DNA of 64,000 bases, taken from the NCBI RefSeq assembly GCF_030936135.1, contig NC_082598.1, positions 15,194,687-15,258,686 of the forward strand, in the 5' to 3' direction. This document shows, piece by piece, positions 14,650-30,200 of the stretch. Under the pieces are notes generated by a model that did no database searches, had not been told where the DNA came from, and saw nothing but the letters and a program-made list of their open reading frames with translations. Made by a program: the position numbers and the translations under genes. Position 1 is the first letter of the stretch. Each line of letters opens with the position of its first letter. Origin of the DNA: Gavia stellata (taxonomy: Eukaryota; Chordata; Aves; Gaviiformes; Gaviidae).

Positions 14650-15176
14650 ATGTATGTACCCCATTTTGTTATCTGGAGGAGAAAATCTGAGGCAACAGTT
14701 TGGTGCAGTACAGAGAAGCAAAGCAATATACAGTAGCTGCACACAGCTTGATTGGTTTCAGATCACAACTAAATACTCTTACTATGACCGTTAGTACAGA
14801 AATGTTCTGTAATTAGAAAAAAATGAGAAGTATTACTCTCATGCTGTACAGTCCCATGTTTCTTGGTTAGAAAAGAGCAACTGATTGAGTTTGAATCTTT
14901 CATGCCTGAATCTTTCACACCAACTTGCTCGGCTGTTGCCTCTGGAATGTTCAGCACAAAGGTTAAGCTCCAGACATAATTTAAGTGCTTTTCATGTGCA
15001 AACTGTTACTGGCTAAAGCTTTCAAAGTACATTTAATTACAGATATGAACACCCTGTAAAGATATGAGGATATGATAGCAGGCCCAGAGGCCAACACAGA
15101 TTCTGTAAGAGAAATGCTATGTTCCATTGCAGTAGTTCTAGTCCCTGATTAGGTCCTTCCAAAGAGAGGGCTTATT

Positions 15177-15286
15177 TCAATTGTAGGAGATTGACCACTC
15201 TTTGACAGAAGCATCATGGGATGTTGTTACCAGGGTATGTTCATCCAGCCACGCCAAGCCGCTTACATGATGTAGCCTGTGAGCAT
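15177..15286 (-). CDS. WDR1: WDR1 coding exon 15 with stop codon
   Basis: Residues 572-607 and the TGA stop ([20 protein letters not shown]...KEWSISYN). The acceptor is CATATAG. The 3'UTR continues to lower coordinates. Confidence 0.96.
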
Positions 15287-18200
15287 CTATATGGCAGTGC
15301 AAAATAACAGAGAAGGATTAGCAAGACTAGGCTGACTAAATAACTTTAGTACGTATTCCAAATGTGATTTTCAGCTGCATTAAATACTAGTGGTGTATTT
15401 TAAAACTGACTACAAAATAACATAACAGAAGAGTTCTGGCTATTGCAGTTAGACGAGATTAACATAAAGGCTAAATGAGTTTGGGAACATTCAAAGCCTG
15501 CTTACCGTTAGTTCTAGAAAACAGGTACTGTGTTGGATTTCAAGAACTACTAGCAAAAGTAAGACTTTGAAGGAAACATACCTGGTATCTTGACTCTGGT
15601 CTCTGGATCACTTACGGTCCAAACATATACCATCATGTCCATGCCTCCAGAAGCAAAGTGTTCATTGTCTGGTGACCAGGCAATACAAACGATCTTTGCA
15701 TGGTGTCCATAAAAGACATTATGTTCCTATTTGGAAGTTAGAAATACAGTGTTATTTCATTAGTTTAAGCTACTTCAGGAAATCACTGGCTTTTAATGTG
15801 CAGCATCACAATAAGCTACTGTAAGACTCCAGACAATGTACATCTCAGGTGCAGACAGATGTCCTAAACCAAGTGGTGGCTTCATTTTATGCTATTTATT
15901 TAAACACTTATCAGGCCGATAAAATCCAAACCTTTTGTAAAAACCGCTAAGATTTTTCTATGAAAGCTGGATCTGTAAAATGCACATGCAACAAGTCACT
16001 TCTTGCTTAGAGGCTTTTAAAATAACTGCACAGATGTTTCTAAAACAAAAATTCTTTCAATTTTTACTTAGAAAATGAATCGTTTTTTGTGGAATGCCAT
16101 CCTGCATTTTTTACTTCACTGTAGGTTCAGCCAAAGCTTAATGACTTTACAGGCTAATACACATATTGGCTGCTCAGCTGAAAAGTGGCAATCGCCCATT
16201 TTTTGGTTCTTGGTTAAAAGACACTAGATTGAAGGATAAAGCAAGATTCCCTGCCCTAATGTATCCCTTTCATTGCTCAGTTCTTACCACGGAACTGCGT
16301 GCCACAGCCAGCAGAATTTTATTGCCAAGTCTGCTTTATTTACTTCATTAAGTGTTATTGTACTGCATGATTCTTACCAAATTGAGCCTGCATTCTTGTC
16401 CGTTTTACAAAAAAGCACACATTCTCAATGAAATACATGTATGCCCATTAAACTTTTTTTCCTTTAAAAAAAAAAAACCCAACACACTAGTGATTCAGCT
16501 GACCCGAATAAGGAACCTGCATACTTTGTAAGCTTTTGTGTTTTACTGCTGCTAGCCTGTGGAAATGCAACCCCTCCCCCATTTAACTATGGGTTTGTTA
16601 TTAGATGGGTTTAAGTGTTTTCCCAGTAGCCAACCTATGCTGTACATTTCATCATCTATCCTTACGATCTGGACACTTCACATAGTGTTGCTTTTCACAG
16701 CAGCCTAACTCACAACACCAGGTAAACAGACAGTTACAGAAACACCAGATATATACATCAATGATTTAACAAGCTACGCTGTATTTCACCACAGCAGATT
16801 TAGACGTGAGATGCCAGTCAATGTTCTCAAACAAACAAAAGTCCTGATACAACAATTCTTACCGCATAGCCATCAGTGACACTAAAGACAGTGACAACTT
16901 TGTTTGCATCACAGACTGCAAGAAAGGCACCATCGTGAGAATATGCCAGGTCAGTAACAGGACCTTTAGCTTCCAAAGACTTATCATCATTTTTCAAAGA
17001 GGTTCCTTGGATTGAATACAAACGGACATTCCCATCCTGCAATTAATAGTGAAGAAGGGAGAAGGTACAAAAATCACTTCACAATAGAAAGAGGAAGGCT
17101 TATGAGTTTCTGGAACTTTTTGCATCAATTCTATCTGGTAGTGCTTATATTAAGAAATAAAGACCCTGTCATTTATGCTGGCTACAATCCACCAAGTCTA
17201 GAATATAGACCCGATTTCTAGAATTCGCCCACTTTAAGCATACACTGGGTAAAAACAATTCGACAATTTAAAAACAGCAAATGCAAGATAAAAATAAATT
17301 AAATAGACATTAGGTCACAACGGTGGCAGAACCTGGGGAATGAAAGCCCAGGAATACCAGACACATATAGTTTACTTGTTACAATACTGCTGTTGTTACA
17401 AACTGCCACCTACTACTCAACACAACACACCTACTGTTATTAAATGCTTCTGTTACTAGTTCCAGTGTTCAAAGTAGTACAGTTTTAGGAAGTGCAACCT
17501 TACCGCTCCTCCCACTGCTGCTGTACCTCCTCCAGGGTGAATGGCTACAGCTTCTGGCTCATAGCCAAGGTCATCAATTGCGAAACATTTTTTCTTATCT
17601 TTCATCAAGACAATCTGTAAATAGAAAACCAGAAACTAAGACCCTTCTTCAAAGTGCCTCATACGAAACTATGGCTAAGGCACATTGCTTAGCCATAAAT
17701 ACAAATCCACTCTGATTGCTCAGAAGTTTACTATATTCTGATCTTAAGGGAACAGTGTTTTTTGTTTTTTTTTTTTTTTAAAAAAAAGAATGAAAGAAAT
17801 GCCTATGTGCGGTGACTAATTAATCTGATGTACTGGAGTACTTATGTGCTCTAAATTAGGTAAAGCAAAGCATGCTCTACTGCCTTCAGCTTTGCCTCAT
17901 TTGGTTTGAGCATGAAAGAAACATGGACAAAACAGTACTTTTAGCAATGCTTACTCCCTTCCTGGTTCACTGTTAAAGGAAAGCAGGACCAAATTAATAG
18001 CAAGTTAATACTGCAATGTTAAATTTTAAGGGCTGTTTCCTATGCAGTTCTATACTACGGACAACTGGAATTGTAACTCACATGGAAAACAGGTTTGGAC
18101 AACACAAGCATAAAACCAGCATCCATACAGAAGCCATAAGCATGCTTTTATACAAGATAGCCCTGGTGCAACCTCTCTGGTTTTGCATGATCTGAACACT

Positions 18201-21200
18201 ACTGGCAAGCAAGCTAGAGCTACCTAAGCTGTACAACAGCATTAGTTAATTGTTGGGGCGGGGCGGGGGGGAAGCAAGACATCCTTTTGCCAAAATCGCA
18301 TCACTGAACAGAACAAGCAAGAGTATGATTCAGACTGGTGTAGCCTTCCAACACAAAGCTGTATTGGTAACAAATTCGGATGCATCCACATGAGGGATCA
18401 TGTGAAATTCAAATCTATGCACAAGACTGTCAAATTGGTACAGGATGCAAAGAGACAAGCCTATAAAGTATCCAGCTCTTACTAGGAAATTCTGCAGATG
18501 TGCAAGGTGATCCCATACTAAATAGGTTTGTCAGAAACCATCATGTTACCATACACAGCATTATTAACAGAGCAATTGTGTTGATAATCCACAAGTTAAT
18601 ACTTACTTGCCCAATGCACAGAACTACAGTATAACCACCAGGACCTACAGCTAAACATTTTGGTTGAACATCCATTTTCACAGCATCCTGGCCACTGGAG
18701 GAAGGCGTGCCAAGGTGTAGAAGCAGGAAGGACAAAGCAGAAAAAAAATTATTCCATGCCTACCATTATTTAAAATTGCCTATTCAAACAATCATCCACT
18801 AATGATCAAGAACATGCCTTTTTAAAATAATCTGCAAAGTTTCCTTCTGTTACTGTTTAAAGCATTAGTATCTTGATCAGGTAGTTCACCTTTGAGGTGC
18901 AAGTCAATGTTACTACACTAGAGTCTAATTTTTTTTAACTAGGTGATCTTAACGGGATTGCTTGAAGTTTTTTTTGCTTCAATTGTGGTTTCCATGAAAA
19001 GACAGCCCTGTCCTACCCCTCCTAACCACATTTATACAAGGCAGATCTCTATCTAACCTGTGGAAGAGATGAGACAAATTGGAAAGTCTGTTGCCACAGA
19101 AAAAAGCAAGGTTGGTACAGCAATCATTTCTACAGTTTCCATGGTAACGTAAAACCTGAATAAATTGCAGTGTAAAATTCTTTACCATCTAAATCAACAA
19201 AACTCTTGCTGTAAAATAATTAGGGATGCAATACTACAATAAAAGACAACATTTTAACTAACCTGTAGTCCCTCTTGCTAAGGTTGGTATAGCGCACAGT
19301 GTCATCCATACTGCAGGTGACCAGCTGATCCATTTCATCCACTGCCATTCTAGAAACCTGGTTTGTATGGCCTTTCCCAGAAAAACCATCATTCTCTCCA
19401 GTTTCAGAATCCCAATAATGTGCATAATAGAATTAAGGAACATTTGAAGATACTGGTGCAGTCAGATACAGCATCATAAAAAGTTAAATAATTGACAGAA
19501 CATCTAAGGTTAGAAGGGACCTCTTGAGATTGTTTAGTCCAACCCACTGCTCAAATCAGTGTCAGCTACAAGAGGCTGCCTATTCCGTTGGGTTTTGAGC
19601 ATCTCTAGGAATGCAGACTCTATAAGCTCCCTGGGCAACCTGTACCAGGGTTCAACCAACCTCACACTCTCAAAATATTGATTAAATGAACCTCTGATAT
19701 TCTCTAGTGAGATAAATGACCTACCACAAACAGTAGCAAATACTGGAACTATTAGCATTAGGTCTGAGAATAAAAATTATTTTTTAAAGAATTATAGTTA
19801 GGAGTTCTGCAATATTGGCTTTCCCTGATGTTGTATGTTAGCATCAGTTTGAACTATTAACACTACAGTACAGCTTTGCAAAGAAACAAGTCCTATATTT
19901 ATAACGGTTTATGCCCATGTAACACCATTTTAATGCATCATGGCAAGCAGGATGAAGGACTGCAGTTTTATTTATAAGCTTCAGAACGTTGAAGAAAAGC
20001 CAACAGTCTTTAGCTGAACACATCCCAACCTCACCCTTCAACATGCCCTTTGGGAACCAGGCTGCATTCCCAGTGTTTTGCTCCAGAAACCAAACAGGAC
20101 TGAGTCTCAGAAGTAGTACAATTTCTCTTCAGTAGTGAGGAAGCCTGATGACATTTGGGATACCAAATAAAGAACACAATCAATGTGTCACAGAACTACG
20201 AAAACCCACACCTTAATACAAATGGGAAACACACAACTGAAGAGAAACAGTTCAGAGACAGATCAAGAAAAATTTGTCTTTCTTGTCCTGAACATCTAAA
20301 AACCAAGATACATGACTTTCAGTGCATGCTACAATCTACCTAATTATCACACCTAACAGCAATACATATTTTGCCTGTATGACAAAATACGTGGAAAGTT
20401 ACAAAAGGCTAGTTTATATATTTACTTGCTCCTCCATACTAACTATCTACCAAAGAAGTAACAATTGGAAATTAAGAACTGGTTTATGTTTAGCAGGCAA
20501 GTTTAAAGGCAACCAGTAGAACAGGCAAGCTAGGGGAAAGCAAAATAAACTTCTTCAGACATAAAATATTCACTTGTGTCCAATGAACATCAGGTTTTGC
20601 CTTTGGCAAAGCTTTTTTTTTTTTTCCTTCTCCTAATAAGCTCTCTCAGACTATACGGCTAGAACAAATAAATATCGCTATCATTCAAAAGGATATTAAT
20701 ATGACCATCATTACTTCCAGAGTAAATATAGGACTTTCCACCATTTTTATGCACTGTAAGACACTGAATTGATTTACTATGACCCTGTGAATGGGACACA
20801 AATAATAATTATTAATGGGTAATTTTCCACCTTAACACATACATAAAATCAAACCAATTTGAGAAGATTTATATGTTATTCAGAAAATAACATATCATTT
20901 TATTCACAAGCATTAAAAGTCACCCAGAATACAAATCACTAATTAACAGTGCAGTCATTTAACTGTTGCAGCATTGCTATTTCCATGTACAAGTCCTTGA
21001 AGAGAAGGAATAGGCACTGTGAATATGTTTATTAGCCTGCTGGACCAAAATACTTTCATGGTCTTTTCATCAACAAAGTTTGCTTTTGCAGGCACTTTAT
21101 GATTCAGGGAAGAGGACTAAATATGGTCACATACCCCATCAACTGCCAGAATTATAGCAGTAATAGCAAGAATCTGGGACGTCTGTTTCTAGTTCATGTA

Positions 21201-24200
21201 AAAATGTAAGTTCCCGTGAGAGTGCTGTGTCAGCGAACTCTTTAATTCCTAAAATTAAAGCTCAATTGCACAGTAACCCTAGTCACCTTGTTCACAATAC
21301 GCTAGCTCTGGTAGAATGAGACATCACTGGTAGTTTTCTGTCTATGCTGTATTTCTTTTCTCATCTCAAGAACGCTTAAAAGCTGCTATGAAAGATAAGT
21401 TGATAAACTTAATTGAAACCAAAATCAGTCTGTATATTTGCACAAAGCACAGTATCAGGCACTTAACATTTCAACTTCTTGATTCACGTGACTTGCAACA
21501 GTCAGTCACACACAGCTTGTCTGGCAATGCTAATTTAACAAAACCATTTTTCAAGTTATTATTCCATCTAGACAACTTCAATCACTGAGCCATTTATTGC
21601 AGAAAATGGTGCAACAACAGAAGTTTAACCTACCTTTATGATACGTAAAGGCTTATTTGGATTGTTCTTGTCCAAATAATTGATATAGCCAGACAGAGAG
21701 ATAGTCAGTAAGTGGTCTTTCTGCCACAAACAACCCAGCTGCTGATCCAACACGTTTGATCCCATGTTAAAAGTATTGACAACAGAATTAGCACCAACAT
21801 CCCAGATTTTAGCAGTTTTATCTCCAGAAGCAGAAAGCAACTGACTACTGTCAGGACTCCAACTAATCTGTAAAAAACAAATGTCACCACAAGATAGTAA
21901 ATGCATTTATTATTGCAAGACTTCACAGTCCATGAACTTGATAATGAAATACTATGGACCACTTGCACAAATGAAGTGATACTTACAGCATAAATACCTC
22001 CATCATGAGCTTTGCCTCCACCAAGAGCACATACTTTCTCGCCAGTCTTCCCATCATAGACAAAAATCTTAAGAGAGCACACAGACATATAACTTAAAGG
22101 GAAAAAGCAGTAACAAATAAAACTCATGAACTGTAACACTGTTACTTGCACTGTGCAGATCATTCTTTTGTTACATGGCACACCTGCAGGTTTATCAAAC
22201 ACTAGATTTTTGAAGAAGAGGCACAAGTATTCCTGCATTTAATATTTATGACTAAACAAATGAGATGACAATTGTAAATAATCACGGTAAGCCGCTCTGT
22301 ACATTAGATCCTGACATTTGAAATTCTAGAAGATGTTACATTTCTGACTCCTGCTGTGACGGCAGCTGCTTCTTACTGCAGTCATGGGAATCTGCCTTCT
22401 TAGAAGGAGGAGCTACCTATGGTAACAGTTTCATTGTAAAACCTGCCCTTATCAGTAAGGAGTCCACATGGAGCTGGGTTGCTATCTGTGAATTCAGTAT
22501 TTCAGCCAGACTTCTCAGGATCGTAACAAGGACATAAAAATTCCGGAAGTCTAATGTGTTCCTGCCAAAATAACCTGTAAGAGAAGTAATGTCCTAGGTA
22601 AATGGAATGGGGAAAAAAAGCTGAGTGAGAATAGTCTGGTTGACAGTTGTTACAGCTTTATAGGAGGATACTTAAAAGTTTAAGCCAGTCATTTCTTGGC
22701 ATGAAAAAAGAAGCAGCATGGATTTTACAATACTAATCCTATTCCCAAAATACACAAGAAAATCTTCTCATGCTAAAATCGCTACAAAAAGAGTTCCTTG
22801 TTTTTTACCTGGCCATCTGCACTAGCTGTAGCAAATCTGTTCCCATCAGGAGAAAACCTCACGCAGTTCACAAACCGTGTATGGTCCTGTAGGAAAAAAG
22901 TTAGAATCAGCACACAAAATAAGAACAGACCTTCTTACACAGAAGATAATTCAGTAACAATTAAATTCTCTTACATGCAAGCCATGAAGTAGCTGTGCAG
23001 GAGATGCCTGCTGTAGAGGATTGCTACAGAGCAAGTCTAGCCTCTATCTGAAGAGGATCATGGGGATCAAGAACAGTCCAGGGAAGAAACTGTGACATCA
23101 ATACTTATGCGGTTCAAACAACTTAGCACAATACCAGGTGAACGAGCACCCAGTGTCAGGGATAGGTAGAAAAAAAACCAAAACCCTGAGCTGCAGCCTA
23201 GATGCAAACATGGGATTCTTCCCCTCTGGTCACTGAATTCTTCTACAACATTCTCCAGATTTTGACTCTTGCTTCATTGCACAAGTTAAGTTTTATACAC
23301 AGAAGAGTACTTTATCCTTCTTGTAAAAAACAGAGGCATGAAGAATAAATTATTATTTTACTGGAATTCTATTTCTGTGAGACTGCATTAGTGGTAGCTC
23401 TGTGAAGTAACCAGGCAAGACTGATGTATGCTCCTCAAATAGACTATTTACAAGTAGGAGACTATTCAAACCATGCCAACTAGAAAACACGTGTTAAATA
23501 GGGAAGCACCACAATGAGGCCAAAGCTCCCATGCAAAGCTATTTGGGAGACTATTTTTAGTATTATGAAAGGCAGGTTCTAACCTACTTTAACTATAGAT
23601 TTTTTTTTTTTTTCCTGATACCTCAAGCTCTAACCTAAACCATATAGCAGCCTGTACCAGAATCCCATATATCAACTCAAATATCACTTTAAAAGGAGGA
23701 CTGCATCACATACCAGTCTAAGCAGCCCTGGTAAGCAATTCAGACTTCAGAGTTCCAAAAGAACCAGCTTAGCAAAATGCAAGTATCAACTTAAGTTCAG
23801 AAATATATTAGGCAGCTACATCATTTCATTGGATTGCAGAGCTCAAAACAATGCCTTTTCTAGAACTGGAATGGAATCCTTAAAGTAAGTGTATGAAGAA
23901 TACTCAAGGCACATACTTAAGAAAATAAAAGGCCTACTACTGTGGTTTTTAAAACTAAAATTAGAACTAAACATTTTGAATTTACCACTGCAATAACATC
24001 CAATATCTCTGCAATAGTTTTTTTGAGGAAAGAGACATGTCTTCTGCCATCAGAAACAGCTGCAGAAGCTTTTGGCTTTTTATTTTCTTTGGCCTCAAGT
24101 AACAATGAACGTCTTAAATGTGGTAGTTCCAGGCTTTGTTTCGTTTACATAAAAGATTTTAACTAGTAGAATAAGAAACAAAAAGTGAAAGGGAATGTAG

Positions 24201-27200
24201 AAACAGAAAACTGACTACACAAGTTACATACCCATTCCTTGTTGTAGAAATCAGTTACAATTTCAAACATCTACATTCACCCTTTCTAAGCTGCCCTGGG
24301 ATTTCAGATTTGAGCACTCTTTAGCAAATTGGAAAATTCCATTCACACTGCCACATTTCTTGAATCAACCACCTTGAAATATACTAAGAAATTCTACACA
24401 TGTCTGCACTGGGAAGCAGAGCTCAGAAAGCACTAATAAGGCCAGTGAAACATCCTACTTAACTTATGGAAGAGAACAAAGAGCCAAAAAAAAAATTGGA
24501 AAAAGTGCTTCAGGTTCTCTTCTTAACGAATCATTTATTTCAGTTTTCTTGGCCTGAGACAAGCCTTCAGTTATACATGGGTTTAAGAAAGCCACTTGAC
24601 ACTAACTATGCCTCAAATGGGGGAGCTAAGAACTTTTGTTATAACAGCTAGTTGTGACAAGAACTGCATGCCTGTTGGAAAGCTTTTAGTCAACTTGCTG
24701 CACAGTTTAACAGAGCCACATCTAAACTTAAACTCACACTTATTGTAAACTTGAACTTGAACGGCGGTCCCTCAAAGAAAGCGGCACAGTTGTCATCACT
24801 GCCAGTTGCTAGACGGTATGGTCTTGTTTGTTTAATGTCCACACTATTGATCACTTTGTTGTGCCCAGTAATCTCGCCAACAGAAGAACCACTATCCCAC
24901 AGGAACACTGCTCCAAATCTAGTTAGAAAAGCACATAATAACTACAATTCATAAAAGTTACATGTAGATTAACTCCTTGAGCATCTGCAAACAGCAGATT
25001 TGAGCGCACTCAAAGAAAAGAAATTAGGTCATCTTGTTAATCTCATGCAAGCTCATCATAGTTCCCTGAAGGCTATTTGTGATCTTGCTGGAGAGAGAAT
25101 CTAATATTCAATAGGAGACATTTGCTGAAGGGAACAGACAAGCAAGTTTTATGTATAAAGCTTCTGAAATTCAGAGATACAAAAGATATTCTTCAGTAAG
25201 TCTATCGGTTTATAGAAGAAAGCAGTACATTATTCTGTCTGCCTAGTCACTACACAGAATGCAGAAAGGTAGGATAACAATGACATCGGATCATTTATCT
25301 AATTATTTAGCCTAGATTGGGTACCATCACTTTTACAAGTATTATTACTTAATGGCTTAAGGAAGAAGAGTTGTAACAGCACTTTTGTCAGTTCTTACTT
25401 TTACTCACCTAAAAAAAAAAAATCAAGCTAATCAATACAGTGGCATTAAACTGACAGAGCGTTGCTATTAAAAAGGGGTTCTACAGAATCACTTCAGCAA
25501 AATTCTAGACTGAAAGCGCACGCATCTGACAGGAAACTGGCAGAGTTGTTGAAGTAGGAGAGCTAATTTACAGAGCATCTACCCAGGGGCAGGTGGGGGT
25601 GGAGGGAGTGATGCAGGACAAAGAATCTCTCTCAAATATCAGGCCACAGTACATGACGGTGATTAAAAAATGGTGCAGGGGGACAGGGAACAGGACCACA
25701 CTACGTCTTTCAGACCTTTAGGCATAAGACTACCTGGTCTGGACTCTGCCTTCAAGATCTGCCAGACTTTAAACATTAAAGAAAGGACACAAACCTGACT
25801 GTAATGGGCACCTCATTTAGTCAGGTAAGGACAACTGGTTGTGATTTTCTTTTATCATAATAAGGCCTAAAACTATGGGCGTGTTGCTGAGAGAGAAAAT
25901 TCAGATACCCTTTTTTCTATTCCCCCCCGCCCTTATTCAATCATGTCCTCTCAATTTGGGAGGGGTGAAAGAAGAGGAAAAATGGTCTTGTGGTTTTTCC
26001 TTCCTACTCTATCAGAATTAGACTAAAAAAATCCACCAAAAGGCATACCGAACAGCTATCACTGAATGTAATAGCTACCTCTAAAAAACAAACAAGACCC
26101 ACACAATTTTTAAACTAAGCAATTGTAACAGAACTGTATTTTCCAAGTAGTTTTACAGCTGTCAAATACTGCATAAAGAATCCTGCTGCAGAACAGCACA
26201 ACTCGAAGTCTAAACAGGGAACAAGCCATGACCATCTTCCCTTGAAGAATGAAAAGCCTTCTGCAAAGAATCTGCTTTGTTAGAATACAGAGGTTTACAG
26301 TATATGTATGTACACATGCACAGAAGAATTACTCACTTTTCCCTTCCTTCTCCAACCACAGCAATTCTCTTGCTGTCTTCGGTCCAGGCAAGGTCCTTTA
26401 TTTTTCCTGCAAACGGCTGATACTCATACTTCAGTAGGTGTTCCTTCTGTGTAGTATCCCAGATTCTCAGCTTTCCAGAGACATCTGTCATAATAAAATA
26501 GACTATAACTATTGTTGTTCCAGGATGACTTGGTCACATGACTCAGCAATCTGCCAGGATACAGATTTTCAGCTACACTGAACACTTGTACTAGGGGCCT
26601 ATTATGTTACCCTATTACAATTACTACAAATCGCTTGATTTAGGAATGCTGAAAACTACAATCCGTTTCACTGAATTATGTTGTTAACCAGATATTAAGG
26701 TTCAAGACATGCAGCAATAAATACAACACACAGAGACAACTTTTGCAAACAGACAGTGAAAAAATTGTACAGTAAGAATACAGGAACTCTAATGTTATCA
26801 GGTGGTATGCATTAAGTATCTGTGTGACACAAAAGAAACCAAAACCCAAACCAGCCTCCCCCTTTCCCAGCAGCTACAAGATAGCTTACCCACACTTCAT
26901 TGAGAAGTCACCCACCCTACGTCTACAGTAAAAGCGCAATCCAGCGGACAGTGGCTGATGCACTAAAATTCATACCTCAGCTTTTTTGTACCTTCAAAGC
27001 AAACCCATTTTGCATACAAATACCAGATATATGTAAACATAGCAAGACATTTCTGCGCATAGAACTTGATTCATGCACGCTCACAGGCATACTTTTTCTA
27101 CCCAGAAGCACATATACAACGTTGCATGCGGATACCTGCACTATCTGGATTACTACAAAGGAATCCAACAGAATATTCAAAAATGGTAATGTCACAAGCA

Positions 27201-30200
27201 GCAGACAGCACAGGTCATAACAATTTAAGACTTAATATTATGAAAGCTTCCTTGGTCACTGTTTCCTCTCAGACTTACACAGCCCTAGAGCTTGCTTCTA
27301 TTCAGAGCAATTACTGCGGTGCAGCATTGTAACCAGAGGAATTGTTCTACACACAGACAGGTTTACACATCTCTAATGAAACCCAACCAGCAAATTCTTC
27401 ATAAAAGCCACTGTTTTGGAATAAACCATGTGCTAAAATATGTATCTTTCGCCTCAGCAGAACGTTTGAGTTCTGTTCACTGTTTATTGGTGAATCTTTA
27501 CAGTTTAATGAACATACAACCATCCTGTATCTTTGGGACCTGATCAGGGGCTCATCTTCTCCACTTCTGCTAGAACGACAGATGCAGAATCCTCCATTTT
27601 ACACAGAGAATTTGTTATTGAAGCAGAATTTTAATGTGGACTTCAAAATCTAATTGTTTGCTCCATCTATTAATACATAGGACACACACAGCTTTAACTT
27701 TGTGGTATCTCCCATTACTACATCTGTTATGACTGCAGTAAAAGAAATTACCATGAAAGCCACAAAGCAAATTGCCAAAGGTCTGTCTCATCAAGCACAT
27801 GAAGTATTAATGCAGGTTGCATGGCTAATGCAGATTTATAGATAGAGAAATGAATCTTACATGTTATACTCAGCTTAAACAGCCGAATATTATCTTCAGA
27901 CCCCATGCTCAGGAGTATCACTAAACTATAAATGACATACACAAGACACTTTAAGGGAAATATTGCAGCCTAAACTCATTTACTTGGGTATGACAGATAA
28001 CTTCTGAAAAAAGTCAACTGAACACTCCCCTAGGAGCAAGGAGCTTCCTTAAGCTATCATTAATGAAAAACTTCACAGATCAGGCTACGTATGTATTACT
28101 GTTCTTTTACAGAAGACTGAAAATCTACAAGGCTACAAGAACAAAAGAGATGGTTATTCTGAGGGCTAAGTACAGCGCAAACCTAGAGCACCAAGTCTGT
28201 AGAATAAACAATGCAAACTGGATTTTAAGAAGGTATTAAATTTGACATATGGTCCACACACAAGACTGAGCCAAGAAAATCCTGGCTCTGGTTCCTTTCA
28301 GACAGGGAGGCCGGGGCTGGGGCAGGGGGGGGAAGCTGTGCTATCACTGGTTTTAAAGGTTCCCCAGTACTCAAGGGATACATATTGTAACACAGCTTTC
28401 TGATATGCAGGAAGCCAAGAAGAATAGAACATTTTACATTTTAAAAAATATTGTTCCCTTTAAGCTGCCGAGAGAGAAACTCCCCTTCTACTAAGACCTG
28501 TGCATGAGTCTGAACTCCCTTTCTAAGAAGCTCATATTCAGAATGTTTTATTTTCAGATTATTACTTACAAAGTATTTCTGTATTTAGGCACATTACTTG
28601 CTTCTGAAGCATTTCTAATTGACAATGCCAAGCAGATTTAAAAAAAACCCCACAGATTAACTGCAAATATTTTTTAAAAATGGAAATTATAGTACTGTAT
28701 TTACCAATATTCTTCAACTACATACCAGTCATCCTCCTGAAAAAATATTATTTGAAGCAAGCTTCTATTAAAAAGGGTCTGTTTAGTTCTTTGTAAGTCA
28801 TCAAAAACTGCAGTCATTTCCACTAACAATCCAAGAAATTCATGCTGTAGAAATTCACGTTACCCATTCTCAGACTATTGATTCACATACATTACATGGA
28901 AACTGAGAATCAGCCTCTTTCCCTGCTAACTTACCAAAGAAAGTTTTTTTTAGTTCAGGTTACAAACATAAGAAAAATCATGCCAAGTCCAGTCAGGAAG
29001 AAAGGCAAAAGGAACAGAAAGGAGTATACACTCTTTTAGAATCCCTCCCCTGCCCCCGAAGTATCAAAGTTTATTAACAAACAGAAACAATAGTCCTGTA
29101 TTTCAGAAATAACTTTTCATTCTGCTGCACATCCACAAGTCTTCTTACACTAAGATTTGTTCTCTTTAACACTTCACACTAAGTATTTAAAGGTCATTTC
29201 CAGGTTCTTTTTGATTTAAATAATAAATTTTTAAAAGACCAAGCATGTCACTGAACTCAGTGCTTTAGAAAGAGGTTAGAGGAACAACTAGAGAAATCAT
29301 TCCTCCCTGGGGCATGTATACGTAATTCCATTGAAGCATGTCACACTGACCATGTATATTCTGTACATAAATGTAAAGTGTTACTACTCTATTTTGTCAG
29401 TAAGTTTTGCATCAAGCACTTCAATAGCTCTGTCCACATATCTCGTGCAGCATGTGCACTGATACTTTACCTCCAGATGCTATGTAGAATCCACTGGGAG
29501 CATACTTGGCAACTACAACCTGATGGGCATGCTCAGTGTAGATGTCAGCAATTGCAGGATTCTAGTTTAAAGGGAAAAAAAAGTTACTAAGTTGTATTTC
29601 CTGGTTTTCAAAGGAAAAAAAAATCAGACATTCAAAGATAAAATTCAGAATTTCTCATCGCTCCAAAATAATAGGCCAAGCATTAGACATTCTTTTATGG
29701 GGCTGGCCCAGGTAAGGCAATTACCCAAGTAGAATACTAAACATGAGCTGAGCTTTGCAACACACATCAAAAAGTTCTCCTATGGTTGAGTATGAAAATT
29801 AAGCATACGGTTAACCATATTGCACGGCCATTAATCATCACCATGTACTCAACATCAGTCAGTAACCAATGAGGTGTACAAGGCTTACTCTTTCTTGCTG
29901 ATGGCATTCTGGTTAAAAAGCTAGTAGATTAGCACAGGAAAAGATGTTTTCCCTAGCAGCAAGAATTGTACTGGAATTCTGAAAGAAATTCACTGCCACT
30001 CCATCATAATTTCATCTCTTCAGTCTTAAACATGTTTTCAGATGCTTCAGGTTGGACAATAAAACTGATTCAGTGTCTCAGCAGATCAGTAGTGTTATAC
30101 TACAGAGAAGCCACACAAATCGAAAAAGGATGGCATCAAGGCAAAACCTGTCTCGAATTAACTGTATAAAAAAGCCATTCTGCACATCTTCCAAATATAG

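Larger units (their letters stand above)
13895..15176 (-). other. WDR1: WDR1 3' untranslated region (approximate extent)
   Basis: AT-rich sequence follows the TGA on the minus strand. Two AATAAA signals are seen, at the complement of 14644-14649 and of 13916-13921. They would give 3'UTRs of roughly 0.55 and 1.3 kb. Which one is used cannot be decided from sequence, so the lower boundary is an inference. Confidence 0.5.

Noticed and set aside
22887-24737. Possible extra WDR1 exon or alternative exon in intron 5 (frame at 23917-24105)
   Set aside because: It shows no WD40 pattern, and the main transcript is complete without it.
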